The notes: generated by a model not told the origin, from the letters alone. A stretch of 64,000 bases of DNA from Jannaschia donghaensis (GCF_001403795.1 NZ_CXSU01000012.1:872363-936362); one strand, 5' to 3'. Counted from the first letter of the stretch, positions 39,556 through 48,512 are shown. Numbers and translations: made by a program.

Positions 39556-40749
39556 ATGACTACAATCGAAATCACGAACGGCCGTCCCGCGAGCGGCGGC
39601 TACAAGGTGGATGTGTCCCGCGGCGGGCATAATGGGCGCGTGTCGTCCGAATGGTTTTCCCGGCCCGACGATGAGAAGTATCTCTCGCTCTCGGACCTCT
39701 ACGCCTCGGTGAAGGGCCGCGCCGCGCGGAGCAAGACGCGGACGGTCGAGAGCGCTGCGATCCGCGTCGAAGCCCATCGCGAGGATCCGGAGAAGCTCGC
39801 ACTCGTCCTCCCGGACGCCGAGGCGCCCGTCGCACCCACCCATTGGAGCTTCGGCCAGCTCGCGAGCCTGGTCAGCGCACCGGCGGCCTATCTGCGCCAG
39901 CTTCCCGCGCCGCTCGCCGGCATCAATTTGCAATACGGCCTCACCAACCACCGCGCCGAGCAGGTCAAGACGATGGAGTTCGCCAACGGTCGGACGGAAC
40001 TGCGCGCCGTGACTGGGCCGGACTATGGCCGCATCTACGACCACGAGCTGGTCTCCGCCGTTCAGCGCATCGCGGGCGACGGCGTCGGCGACACGCGCTG
40101 GAAGGTGCCGGGCGTGCTCGACTGGTCGACGGGCCTCTACAACCCGGTGGTCGACGTAACCAAAGACACGACCACGCTCTACGCCTCCGATCGCGACGTG
40201 TTCCTCTTCCTGGTCGACGATAGAAACCCGATCGAGGCGGGCACGCTGCCTGACGGATCGCCAGACCTCTACTTCCGGGGCTTTTATTGCTGGAACTCGG
40301 CGGTCGGCGCCAAGACGCTCGGCATAGCGAGCTTCTATCTCCGCGCCGTCTGCCAGAACCGCAATCTCTGGGGCGTCGAGGACTTCCAGGAGATCACGAT
40401 CCGGCATTCCAAATACGCCGCGAACCGCTTCGCGCACGAGGCGGCCCCGGCGCTGGCGAACTTCGCCGACTCCTCGCCGCAGCCCTTCATCCAGGGCATC
40501 CGTTCCGCGCGCGAACGGATCGTCGCCCGCAGCGACGAGGATCGCACTGACTTCCTGCGCAAGCGCGGCTTTTCGAAAGCCGAGACAGGCAAGATCGTCG
40601 AGACTGTCCTCGCCGAGGAAGGCCGCCCACCCGAAAGCGTTTTCGATTTCGTCCAGGGCATCACCGCCGTCGCCCGATCGAAGCCGCAGCAGGATGCGCG
40701 CCTCGCCATGGAGACCCGCGCCAAGAAGCTGCTGGAGGTCGCCGCCTAG
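39556..40749 (+). CDS. DUF932 (phage/plasmid-like) protein
   Basis: A 397-residue protein of the DUF932 family common on plasmids and ICEs. Diagnostic stretches are FGQLASLVSAPAAYLRQLP, GLTNHRAEQVKT, YGRIYDHELVSAVQRI, FLVDDRNPIEAGTL and CWNSAVGAKTLGIASFYLRAVCQNRNLWG. The function is not established; its constant company with ParB-like and Toprim proteins suggests DNA maintenance or protection of the transferred strand. It is the first gene of the element backbone and carries the structured leader. Confidence 0.85.
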   Translation: MTTIEITNGRPASGGYKVDVSRGGHNGRVSSEWFSRPDDEKYLSLSDLYASVKGRAARSKTRTVESAAIRVEAHREDPEKLALVLPDAEAPVAPTHWSFGQLASLVSAPAAYLRQLPAPLAGINLQYGLTNHRAEQVKTMEFANGRTELRAVTGPDYGRIYDHELVSAVQRIAGDGVGDTRWKVPGVLDWSTGLYNPVVDVTKDTTTLYASDRDVFLFLVDDRNPIEAGTLPDGSPDLYFRGFYCWNSAVGAKTLGIASFYLRAVCQNRNLWGVEDFQEITIRHSKYAANRFAHEAAPALANFADSSPQPFIQGIRSARERIVARSDEDRTDFLRKRGFSKAETGKIVETVLAEEGRPPESVFDFVQGITAVARSKPQQDARLAMETRAKKLLEVAA

Positions 40750-40830
40750 ACCCGCCGTTCCGCTTCGGTCCTTACCCTCTGTCCACGGTCCATCGCTTCC
40801 GGAGAGGAAGAGGTGGGCCGTGGTTTTCGT

Positions 40831-40871
40831 GACGGGTCTGGAGGTCAGAGAGAGTCTCGTGACCGCCCGTC
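40831..40871 (+). ncRNA. Structured 5' leader, copy 2 (before ParB-like gene)
   Basis: The fold is the same as copy 1: outer GACGGGT (40831-40837) with GCCCGTC (40865-40871), bulge CTGGA, inner GGTCA (40843-40847) with TGACC (40860-40864), a bulged G, then GAGA with TCTC. Relative to copy 1, the third inner pair changes U-G to U-A and the fifth G-C to A-U, so pairing is kept while sequence changes. Confidence 0.65.
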
Positions 40872-40884
40872 GCGGAGAAATCCC

Positions 40885-42936
40885 ATGACGAAGTCCAAGA
40901 AAATCACCCTCAGCGCCTCGCGCGACATCCCCTTCAACAAGCTGGTACTCAGCCAGTCTAATGTCCGCCAGATCAAGGCCGGCGTCTCGATCGAAGAACT
41001 GGCCGAGGATATCGCCCGGCGCACGCTCTTGGCGAGCCTGACCGTCCGGCCCGTGCTCGACGACGATGGCGCGGAGACCGGCATGTTCGAGATCCCGGCG
41101 GGAGGGCGCCGCTACCGCGCGCTCGAACTGCTCGTGAAGCAGCGCCGGCTCAACAAGACCGCGCCGGTGCCGTGCATCGTGCGCACAGATGGGCTCGCCG
41201 AAGAGGACAGCCTCGCCGAGAACATCCAGCGCGCGCCGCTGCATCCGCTCGACCAGTTTCGCGCCTTCCGGGCGATGCGCGAGAAGGGCAAGAGCGAGGA
41301 AGAGATCGCCGCGGCCTTCTTCGTCTCGGTCAGCGTCGTCAAGCAGCGCCTCAAGCTGGCCGCCGTCTCAGCGACACTGCTTGACGCCTATGCCGAGGCG
41401 GAAATGACGCTCGACCAACTCATGGCCTTCACAGTCAATCCCGACCACGAACGCCAGCAACAGGTTTGGGAAGCGCTCAGGCAGCACTATTCCAAGCAGC
41501 CCTATGAAATCCGCCGAATGCTGACCGAGGGCGCCGTACGCGCCTCCGACCGGCGGGCGCAATTCGTCGGGCTCGACAACTATGTCGAAGCGGGCGGCGA
41601 GGTGCTGCGCGACCTCTTCCAGAGCGACGATGGCGGCTGGCTGCAGGATGCAGCGCTGCTCGAAACCATGGTCACCGAGAAGCTGAACGAGGAGGCCCAG
41701 GCCATCCGCGCCGAAGGCTGGCACTGGATCGAGGTCGGCACCGACTTTCCTTATGGCCACACCTACGATCTGCGGCGCATTCGCGGCGAGGCCGAGCCGA
41801 TGAACGATGAGGAAGAGAAGACCTACGAGGCGCTCAAGACCGAATACGACAAGCTCGAAGACGAGTATGCCGAGGCGGATGAACTCCCCGAGGAGGTCGA
41901 CGAACGGCTCGGCGAGATCGAAACGGCGATGGAAGCGCTTCAGAACCGTCCTATCCGATTCGAGGCGGAGGACTACGCTATTGCGGGCGCCTTCGTCAGC
42001 ATCGACGGCTCCGGCGGTCTGCGCGTCGAACGTGGCTATGTGCGGCCCGAGGACGAACCGGCAGTCGAAGCTGAGGATGACCCCGACGGCGAGACCGTCA
42101 ATCCCGATAAGGATGTTGAAGTCGCTGACGCATCAGACCAGGTGACAGATCAAGATGACGAAGACGAGGATGACGACGGCACCAAGCCGCTGTCGGACCG
42201 CCTCATCTGCGAACTGACCGTCCATCGCACGATGGCGCTGCGCGATGCCCTCGCGAACGATCCGCAGCTCGCGATGCTCGCTTGCCTGCACGCGATAGTC
42301 CTGCAGCTCTTCTACCATTATGGCCAGGACAGCTGTGTCGAGATCAGCCCGCGTTCCACGCAGTTCGGCTCGCAAGCGCCGAACCTCGGCGACGCTGCCT
42401 ATGTCCAGTCGATCGATCTCGGGATCGAGACCTGGGCAGGTAATCTGCCCAAGCAACCGGAAGACCTGTGGGCCGTGCTGACCGAATGGGACAGCGACAG
42501 CCGCGATGCGCTCTTCGCCCATTGCGTGGCGATGACCGTCAACGCGGTGCAGGAACCGCACCACCGCAAGCCGCGTCAGATTGCACATGCCGACATCCTC
42601 GCATCGACGCTTGGTTTGGACATGGTGAAGGCGGGCTGGACGCCGACGGCGGACAGCTATCTCGGCCGCGTGACCAAGGCGCAGATCCTCGCCGCAGTGC
42701 GCGAGGCGAAGGGCGACAAGGACGCCGACCGCATCGCCGGGTTCAAGAAGCCCGACATGGTCGAAGCAGCCGAGGAGTTGCTTGCGGGCACGGGCTGGCT
42801 TCCGCAGCCGCTGCGCACGGCCCCGCTCGCCGAAGAGCCCGACGAGCCGGAGTTCGAAATCGTCGATGACGGTGATGTCACGTCCGACGAACCGGCGGTC
42901 GAGGAAGAGGATGCTGCGCTCCAAGCCGCCGAGTGA
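40885..42936 (+). CDS. ParB/RepB/Spo0J-like nuclease-domain protein
   Basis: A 683-residue protein. Residues 10-130 form a ParB N-terminal domain (LSQSNVRQIKAG, PAGGRRYRALELL, EEDSLAENIQRAPLHPLDQFRAF), followed by an HTH (KSEEEIAAAFFVSVSVVKQRLKLAAVS). The remaining 450 residues include acidic linkers (about 330-460) and a C-terminal region ending in a very acidic tail. Chromosomal ParB is about 300 residues, so this is the long plasmid/ICE type. No ParA partner is adjacent. The ATG at 40885 follows the second structured leader. Confidence 0.88.
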   Translation: MTKSKKITLSASRDIPFNKLVLSQSNVRQIKAGVSIEELAEDIARRTLLASLTVRPVLDDDGAETGMFEIPAGGRRYRALELLVKQRRLNKTAPVPCIVRTDGLAEEDSLAENIQRAPLHPLDQFRAFRAMREKGKSEEEIAAAFFVSVSVVKQRLKLAAVSATLLDAYAEAEMTLDQLMAFTVNPDHERQQQVWEALRQHYSKQPYEIRRMLTEGAVRASDRRAQFVGLDNYVEAGGEVLRDLFQSDDGGWLQDAALLETMVTEKLNEEAQAIRAEGWHWIEVGTDFPYGHTYDLRRIRGEAEPMNDEEEKTYEALKTEYDKLEDEYAEADELPEEVDERLGEIETAMEALQNRPIRFEAEDYAIAGAFVSIDGSGGLRVERGYVRPEDEPAVEAEDDPDGETVNPDKDVEVADASDQVTDQDDEDEDDDGTKPLSDRLICELTVHRTMALRDALANDPQLAMLACLHAIVLQLFYHYGQDSCVEISPRSTQFGSQAPNLGDAAYVQSIDLGIETWAGNLPKQPEDLWAVLTEWDSDSRDALFAHCVAMTVNAVQEPHHRKPRQIAHADILASTLGLDMVKAGWTPTADSYLGRVTKAQILAAVREAKGDKDADRIAGFKKPDMVEAAEELLAGTGWLPQPLRTAPLAEEPDEPEFEIVDDGDVTSDEPAVEEEDAALQAAE

Positions 42937-43090
42937 GAAGTACAAAGACAGGCGTTCGGCGGCCCTCGGCCCATGGTTCGACGCACCCGATTGGGTGATG
43001 ATTGAACTGTCGCCGAAGCCGCCTTCGCCCACATTCGAGCAGTTGGCGACCACCAACAGAGGGAGACGATCCCCCTACTCCCTCGACCCG

Positions 43091-43119
43091 GGGCCTGTCG
43101 GACGCGGCAGGCCCTTTTT
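43091..43119 (+). terminator. Terminator between ParB-like and Toprim genes
   Basis: A 10-bp stem (GGGCCTGTCG with CGGCAGGCCC, one wobble pair) and a GACG tetraloop are followed by TTTTT. It separates the ParB-like gene from the Toprim gene that starts 25 bp later. Confidence 0.88.
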
Positions 43120-43143
43120 CTGTGCACCACTCAGGAGACCGAC

Positions 43144-44190
43144 ATGGACAGCCCCGCCGCAGACCTTTCGCAGAAGCTCGGCCGCAAGGCCGAAGCAGTC
43201 TGCCGCCACTATCTGTGCAATGGGCGCAAGCACGGAAATTACTGGGTGGTCGGTGATGTCGATAACAGTCCCGGTCGCAGCCTCTATGTCCGGCTCACTG
43301 GGCCGACACGCGGCAAGGGCGCGGCGGGCAAATGGACCGACGCCGCCACCGGCGAGCATGGTGACCTGCTCGATTTGATTGCCGCCAATCTCAACCTCTC
43401 AACACTGCGCGACACGCTCGACGAGGCGCGTCGCTTTCTCAGCCTTCCGCGTCCCGAGCCAGCCGCGCCACAGCGGCAAGAACCGGCTCCGCAAGGATCA
43501 CCCGAAGCGGCCCGACGCCTATGGGCGATGGGCCAGCCGATCAGCTGCACACTGGCGGAGCGTTATCTTTCTGCACGTGGATTGGCAGACTTTCGAAGCG
43601 CGACCGCGCTTCGTTTCCACCCGAACTGCTACTACTGGCGAGAGGACGCGGACGCCAATGACCCACCTGAAGCTTGGCCCGCCTTACTCGCCAAGGTCAC
43701 CGACAGTACCGGCACACTGACCGGGGTGCATCGGACATGGCTTGATCCGCAGACGGCCGAGAAGGCTCCGCTCGATCCCAACCGCAAGGCGATGGGCAAT
43801 CTGCTCGGTCACGCCGTCAGGATTGGACAGCACTCTGACATCCTCGCCGTCGGCGAAGGCCTGGAGACGATGCTCTCGCTCAGACTGGCACTTGCCGGTT
43901 TGCCGATTGCAGCGGCACTGTCTGGCAATCATCTCGCAGCCTTCGATCCGCCATATGATCTTCGCAGGCTCTATGTCGCCATCGACAATGACGGAGCCGG
44001 ACTGGCGGCATTCGATGCACTGACCGTTCGCTTCGAGGACAGTGACCTGCACCCTCTGCCGCTCCGTCCGATGCTGGACGACTTCAACGGCGATCTCCGG
44101 AAACACGGCATCGACGAGATGCGCAGCCATTTGCGTCCCCAGCTCTTGCCGGTCGATGTTCCGACCTTGCTCGCGGTCGAGACCGACTGA
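43144..44190 (+). CDS. Toprim-domain protein, DNA-primase-like
   Basis: A 348-residue protein. The N-terminal part (LCNGRKHGNYWVVGDVDNSPGRSLYVRL) resembles DUF7146-type regions of mobile-element primases. The C-terminal Toprim domain shows ILAVGEGLETMLSLRLA with the catalytic Glu and LYVAIDNDGAG with the metal-binding acidic pair. A role in priming the transferred strand is the usual inference for ICE-borne Toprim proteins. AGGAG precedes the ATG. Confidence 0.85.
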   Translation: MDSPAADLSQKLGRKAEAVCRHYLCNGRKHGNYWVVGDVDNSPGRSLYVRLTGPTRGKGAAGKWTDAATGEHGDLLDLIAANLNLSTLRDTLDEARRFLSLPRPEPAAPQRQEPAPQGSPEAARRLWAMGQPISCTLAERYLSARGLADFRSATALRFHPNCYYWREDADANDPPEAWPALLAKVTDSTGTLTGVHRTWLDPQTAEKAPLDPNRKAMGNLLGHAVRIGQHSDILAVGEGLETMLSLRLALAGLPIAAALSGNHLAAFDPPYDLRRLYVAIDNDGAGLAAFDALTVRFEDSDLHPLPLRPMLDDFNGDLRKHGIDEMRSHLRPQLLPVDVPTLLAVETD

Positions 44191-44540
44191 AGCAGAGAAC
44201 CGGTCTCGTCACCTGGACAAGCGGAATGAACCTCACGCCGTAGAGCCGCGCCTGACGGCCTTCCCGAGAGGGGCGAGCCGGAGCGGAACCCGCCCGGTCC
44301 GGCAATGGCTGCGGCGACACCGTTTTCCGCCGCCGAACCACAGGTTCGGCTTTGCATCGCGATACAAAACGGCGTCGCATCCGCCATCCTCCGCTGACGC
44401 TCCGGCCGACGCAGCCACGGGGTCCCCGCGAAGTACCACTTCGTGGGGAATTGCGTCGGTGCAGGCCCGGTCGCGCCCCGCTTTCCGTCGCCCATGAAGG
44501 CCGCGCGAGGCGCGGTCAGCGACAAGGAGGCACAACGCCA
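44191..44540. other. Non-coding region with branched inverted repeats (before DUF2493)
   Basis: No gene. The first structure has ATGGC (44305-44309) pairing GCCAT (44383-44387) and GCGACACCGTTTT (44314-44326) pairing AAAACGGCGTCGC (44366-44378, one mismatch). It encloses two hairpins, CGAACC/GGTTCG and TTTG-ATCGCGAT-CAAA. A second structure has outer stem CCGACGCA (44406-44413) with TGCGTCGG (44452-44459) and inner 11-bp stem 44424-44434 with 44438-44448. AAGGAGG at 44524-44530 serves the next gene. Confidence 0.6.
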
Positions 44541-45467
44541 ATGACCCAGCACGAACCCGAGACACGCTCCGCCACAGCCCTCGTCCTCGACGAACTCCAG
44601 CTCTTCGGACATCGCCCCTTCGCCGATGAGCCCGATCCGCGGCCGTTGCCAGACGCCAGCATCGTCGAAGGCGCGATCGCCGACATCTTTGATGCACTTG
44701 TCATGGCGCTCGGCGACACGCGGCTCGAACCCGATCTCGAAGACCTGCTCTGGTCGACCACCAATGTCTTCCACCGCATGGCAACCCGCATCGATCGCAA
44801 GCTCGACGATAACGAACAGGCGCAGCGACGTGCGCAGCGCAGCCAGGACGGCTCTGAAGTCCGCTCGTTAGAACTGGAACGCCTCATCGCTGAAGGGCTG
44901 ACGCTCACCGAACAGCGCAACGCCTATGACAGCATGCGTGATCTCGCTGCCGAGCATTTCGAGGCGCATCTCGGCCAGACCTGGCATCCGCGCTCGGGCA
45001 GCCACGTCAATCGCAAGCACATGACCGCCGCGATGATCGACAGCCGCGACTATCTCGACGCGAAGCGCAAGACCGAACTCGAACCGCTGGTTCCGACAGG
45101 CACCAAGATTGCCTTCACCGGCGGGCAGGACGTAAGTGATACCGGGGCCATCTGGGCCGCCCTCGACAAGGTCCGCGCCAAGCACGACGACATGGTGCTC
45201 CTGCATGGTGGGTCGCCCAAAGGCGCGGAACGCATCGCGGCCTGCTGGGCCGGCAATCGCAAGTGCCAACAGATCGTCTTCAAGCCGGACTGGACTCGCC
45301 ACGGCAAAGCCGCGCCGTTCAAGCGCAACGATCAACTCCTGGAAACCCTGCCGATCGGTATGATCGTGTTCCCGGGTTCGGGCATCACCGACAACCTCGC
45401 CGACAAAGCCAAGGTGCTGGGCATCCCGCTCTATGATTTTCGCGCAACGAAAGGCGGATCGTCATGA
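44541..45467 (+). CDS. DUF2493 (SLOG-like) domain protein
   Basis: A 308-residue protein. Residues 210-300 are a Rossmann-like DUF2493 domain (KIAFTGGQDVSDTGAIWAALDKVRAKHDDMVLLHGGSPKGAERIAACWAGNRK, then VFPGSGITDNLADKAKVLGIPLYDF), related to nucleotide-binding SLOG/DprA folds. The N-terminal 200 residues are helical. The ATG at 44541 has AAGGAGG upstream; the longer frame reads through the structured non-coding region and is rejected. A nucleotide-ligand role is inferred from the fold. Confidence 0.85.
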   Translation: MTQHEPETRSATALVLDELQLFGHRPFADEPDPRPLPDASIVEGAIADIFDALVMALGDTRLEPDLEDLLWSTTNVFHRMATRIDRKLDDNEQAQRRAQRSQDGSEVRSLELERLIAEGLTLTEQRNAYDSMRDLAAEHFEAHLGQTWHPRSGSHVNRKHMTAAMIDSRDYLDAKRKTELEPLVPTGTKIAFTGGQDVSDTGAIWAALDKVRAKHDDMVLLHGGSPKGAERIAACWAGNRKCQQIVFKPDWTRHGKAAPFKRNDQLLETLPIGMIVFPGSGITDNLADKAKVLGIPLYDFRATKGGSS

Positions 45468-45591
45468 CCCGTGATGCGTATATCGCATCGCGATGCGCCA
45501 CACGGGAATATTCCGCGAACACCGCGGATATGCTATACTTTATTAGTGCCGTGGCGGTGGTGGAGGCGCATCCCATGAGAGGAGACCGCCC
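45468..45591 (+). promoter_or_regulatory. Promoter region with palindromes before membrane protein gene
   Basis: It contains the perfect 14-bp palindrome CGCATCGCGATGCG (45484-45497), then GGAATATTCC (45505-45514). TATACT near 45534 is a plausible -10 box. GAGGAGA lies just before ATG 45592. The palindromes sit where a repressor would block the promoter. Confidence 0.5.
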
Positions 45592-46062
45592 ATGTTCGTA
45601 TCAGCCTTACTAAGTGTCATCGGCCTCGGCTTCCTCGTCTGGGTGTTGTTCGCACTCGCTGTCTACGCGCTGCCCGCATTCGTCGGGGTGAGTGTTGGCA
45701 TGTATGTCTACGACACCGAAGCGGGCGTGATTGCGGCACTGGTCGCAGGGATGTTTGCCGCCGCTTTCACCTATCTCATCGGCCAGATCGTCTTCGCCAA
45801 GGCGCAGTCCGTCCCCATTCGTTTGGCCATCGGCGCGCTCTTCGCTGCCCCTGCCGGCGTCGCCGGGTTCTCTGCGATCAAGGGCCTGTCGCAGATCGGC
45901 GGTGCGTCAGAGGGCTGGACGCTGGCCTTCGCCATCATCGGCGGGATCGTCACCGCGGGCACCGCCTGGGTGCGGATCGCAAGCCTCGCTGGTCCCATCG
46001 ATGAGGATGATGGGCATCACACAGACGCCATGCAGGCGAGTTCGTACGTGAACGATCGCTGA
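45592..46062 (+). CDS. Small integral membrane protein
   Basis: A 156-residue protein with about four hydrophobic segments (SALLSVIGLGFLVWVLFAL, EAGVIAALVAGMFAAAFTYL, LAIGALFAAPAGVAGF, LAFAIIGGIVTAGTAWVRI) and a polar C-terminus. It is predicted to lie in the inner membrane. No family is recognised, though similar proteins seem common in this position of related elements. It has its own promoter region and is flanked by non-coding structured DNA downstream. Confidence 0.65.
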   Translation: MFVSALLSVIGLGFLVWVLFALAVYALPAFVGVSVGMYVYDTEAGVIAALVAGMFAAAFTYLIGQIVFAKAQSVPIRLAIGALFAAPAGVAGFSAIKGLSQIGGASEGWTLAFAIIGGIVTAGTAWVRIASLAGPIDEDDGHHTDAMQASSYVNDR

Positions 46063-46629
46063 AACCACGCCGCCGAAAACCATGCAGCATCACGGTATAG
46101 AGCGAGGCACGTTGAAGCTCCAATATGGGTGTTCGGCTGAGCGCGTCTGATCTCGTTCGAGCGCCCCGACCGAGCAAAGCACATATCGAACACCGCCAGG
46201 CCTCAGTGGGAGGGAACATTCTCGCATCGCCGGGAGAGCTTGGCGATGAACATGCTCTGCGCCGTTCTGCACGCCAGAGCCTGTCTTTCTCCGATCGACA
46301 TTGCCGATGGATTGCCCGGTCCGAGGGTGGCGGTCATTTCTCGTTCCATGCCCTCGCCACCCGCGTCCGTCACGGCCTCTCATTGGGCTGATCTGACTGG
46401 GATCGGCTGACGCCTCGACCGCCTCAGCCGCAACGCCGGGTTCGGACTTTCTTCCCCTGGGCTTTGCCCATTCCTCGCGGGACGACCCTGACGGGTCCAA
46501 GAAAGTCCGCCCCCGGCGTCCTCCGCGTGCGCTGCGGGCCAAGGGCTGCGTCGGCGGATCGTCCCGGTCCTGACGATCGCCATCGAGACCGCGACGGGCG
46601 CGGGATCGAAAGCCAATAGGAGAAATGAC
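46063..46629. other. Non-coding region with 21-nt-arm hairpin (before DUF736)
   Basis: No supported gene in 567 bp. GGGTGGCG (46325-46332) pairs with CGCCACCC (46355-46362). A long stem has arms 46433-46453 and 46499-46519, 21 nt each with 19 pairing (core CGGACTTTCTT with AAGAAAGTCCG), and encloses GGGC-TTT-GCCC and a GGAC/GTCC hairpin. A GATCGTC/GACGATC pair follows at about 46557-46577. The shape is like the region before DUF2493, although the sequences differ. Confidence 0.6.
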
Positions 46630-46965
46630 ATGGCCACCATCGGAACCTTCAAGAAGACCGGCAACGAATACGTCGGAGAAATCGTCACCCTCAACGTGCA
46701 GGCGCAGAACGTCCGCATCGTCCCCGAGGACAGCACCTCCGGCGAGAACGCCCCCTCCCACCGGGTCTTCGTCGGCCGCGCCGAGATCGGCGCCGCCTGG
46801 TCGAAGCGTTCGAACGAGGACCGCGACTATCTGAGCCTCAAGCTGGACGATCCGAGCTTCACCCAGCCGATCTACGCCAACCTCTTCGATGACACCGTCG
46901 TCGAAGGTGGCGAGGAAACCTTCAGCCTCATCTGGTCCCGGGCACGCCGCAAGAACGGTGAGTAA
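46630..46965 (+). CDS. DUF736 family protein
   Basis: A 111-residue protein with the DUF736 pattern (MATIGTFKKTGNEYVGEIVTLN, GRAEIGAAWSKRSNEDRDYLSLKLDDPSF, YANLFDD, FSLIWSR). The family is a marker of plasmids and ICEs in Alphaproteobacteria; its function is unknown. It is preceded by AGGAGA and followed by a strong terminator, so it is probably transcribed alone. Confidence 0.92.
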   Translation: MATIGTFKKTGNEYVGEIVTLNVQAQNVRIVPEDSTSGENAPSHRVFVGRAEIGAAWSKRSNEDRDYLSLKLDDPSFTQPIYANLFDDTVVEGGEETFSLIWSRARRKNGE

Positions 46966-46975
46966 GGCGACAATC

Positions 46976-47005
46976 GCCCCGTCCGGGAAACCGGGCGGGG
47001 CTTTT
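46976..47005 (+). terminator. Terminator after DUF736 gene
   Basis: A stem GCCCCGTCCGG with CCGGGCGGGGC (one wobble pair) and a GAAA loop are followed by TTTT. Confidence 0.88.
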
Positions 47006-47093
47006 CATCTAGCAGATTAGCAAATCACGATCGCAGGTAAGGTCAGCCTGAAATTGTTTCCATCACGCCTTTCGGTGCGAAGGAATGCCGCCT

Positions 47094-47984
47094 CTACTCA
47101 GTTTCGATATGCTGTGGCAGAGCCCGCTGTTCCTTACGCTCCCAGGTCTCAATAAGAAACAGCGCGATAGAGCTTGCCGAATTTAGTGCCAGGCGCGCAA
47201 TCCGGGAGTCGATCCGTCGGAACCCTTTCTCGCGGCCATGTGCGTCGCCACCGTGTGTGCGCAGAGCTCCGACCCCCTTCGCAACAGACGTCAGCCCACC
47301 AAGAATCTGACGCACATCCTGCTCAACTTCAGAAGGAAGATCCGTACGGCCAGGAGACAACTCGAGCGGCTCTTGGACAGCCTTGAGCAGCCCGTCGATA
47401 TCTTTCCTTGCGGGCAAAGGCTGGCCCAACTCCAACAGGATTGATCGGCAAACCGCCTCAATCAAAGAACAGGCCGCCGTAACAGCATCTTCGGGATCTT
47501 CCTGTAGAGAAGGAAGTGCACGGGCGATCTCGATTTGCACGGTATCAAAGTCAAGCGTCTCAACTTTGCTGATAAAAGGTTCGACTATGAAGCCTGTCGC
47601 CTCGCGCTTGGTGAGATGAGCTTTTCCGCCCACTAGCGTTACTGCTAGGCCGTCTGGCTCTAGTGCGCGGTTAATATGTTCACGGACGGCGGCGGCTTTG
47701 TCCGGCTCGGCCAGATACTCCCGGGGATCGCAGATTTTGAGGAGCAGCTGCTTGACACGCTCGTTGCCATCATCTTGGTACGCAACTCGCCGTAGCGCAT
47801 CCGTCGTTGCTGGAACGCGCGAGCTCGACCCAATGCGCATATCAATGCCGCAGTCTAGAAAGAATTGCTCGATCTTCGGCCCAGACCGGTAAATACCAAT
47901 CGGGGGCGTCGAGTCGTTGCCGCCCCCACCAGTGATAGTGTCAACGAGCGCCTTAATAACATACGGTGAGAAGGCGCCACTCAT
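47094..47984 (-). CDS. Abortive-infection C-terminal (Abi-C) protein
   Basis: A 296-residue protein. The C-terminus (GGLTSVAKGVGALRTHGGDAHG, ARLALNSASSIALFLIETW) matches the abortive-infection C-terminal domain, which often includes the helical HEPN-like RTHxGDAHG signature. The N-terminal half (PIGIYRSGPKIEQFFLDCGID, REHINRALEPDGLAVTL) is a separate domain. Such proteins are linked to phage defence, possibly by RNA cleavage. It lies downstream of an XRE-type regulator gene on the same strand, inserted within the element backbone. Confidence 0.75.
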   Translation of the reverse strand: MSGAFSPYVIKALVDTITGGGGNDSTPPIGIYRSGPKIEQFFLDCGIDMRIGSSSRVPATTDALRRVAYQDDGNERVKQLLLKICDPREYLAEPDKAAAVREHINRALEPDGLAVTLVGGKAHLTKREATGFIVEPFISKVETLDFDTVQIEIARALPSLQEDPEDAVTAACSLIEAVCRSILLELGQPLPARKDIDGLLKAVQEPLELSPGRTDLPSEVEQDVRQILGGLTSVAKGVGALRTHGGDAHGREKGFRRIDSRIARLALNSASSIALFLIETWERKEQRALPQHIETE

Positions 47985-48102
47985 TAGTATCCTTTCTTAC
48001 TTTTGTACCTCGACATTGGCACCGTAGCCGAAATTGGCGGAATTTGGGGAAGTCGTGCCTCTCTCTGCGTCCAGTGTGTTCAACTTATAGCACTCGATCA
48101 GG

Positions 48103-48336
48103 TCAGCGACCGGCAAGTCGGGCCTCATCGCGTTCGTTAAGCAGCGCCGCCGGTGCGATATCAAGCGCCTGCGCAACATGCCAAAGTGTAATGATCGTGA
48201 CGTTCTGCTGACCGCGCTCCATGGCGCTGACATGAGCTCGATCCACACCCATTTTGACTGCGAGAGCGGCCTGGCTCATGTTCGCTTCGGTGCGGTAGTG
48301 CTTGAGATTACTCCCAAATGTATGACGGATATCCAT
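48103..48336 (-). CDS. XRE-family transcriptional regulator
   Basis: A 77-residue protein made up of one HTH domain (FGSNLKHYRTEANMSQAALAVKMGVDRAHVSAMERGQQNVTIITLWHVAQAL). It precedes the Abi-C gene by 118 bp on the same strand and may repress it. An overlapping frame at 47997-48248 is a shadow. The upstream region to 48512 is shared with the divergent RovC-like gene and is AT-richer than the surroundings. Confidence 0.85.
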   Translation of the reverse strand: MDIRHTFGSNLKHYRTEANMSQAALAVKMGVDRAHVSAMERGQQNVTIITLWHVAQALDIAPAALLNERDEARLAGR

Positions 48337-48512
48337 CCGCCGACAAAGGCCTATCGCGTATTTTGATGCGACGCACTATAATACGCGCAGACGCCCGTGC
48401 TAGTGTCACCCGAAAGCAGGAAAACGACCGCTAAACTGTCGGATGCTTGCCAGCCAAGGTGACAATCAGGCACTAACCGTTAACGCATCATTGCGCACGG
48501 GGGGGGGCAGAA

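Noticed and set aside
42911..43119. Short out-of-frame reading from the end of the ParB-like gene (MLRSKPPSEKYKDRRS...)
   Set aside because: It overlaps the ParB-like gene end and runs through the terminator, so it cannot be a complete gene as read.
46125..46391. An 88-codon plus-strand frame before the DUF736 gene
   Set aside because: It lies in the hairpin-rich non-coding region, has no ribosome site and an Arg/Ser/His-rich composition typical of chance frames.
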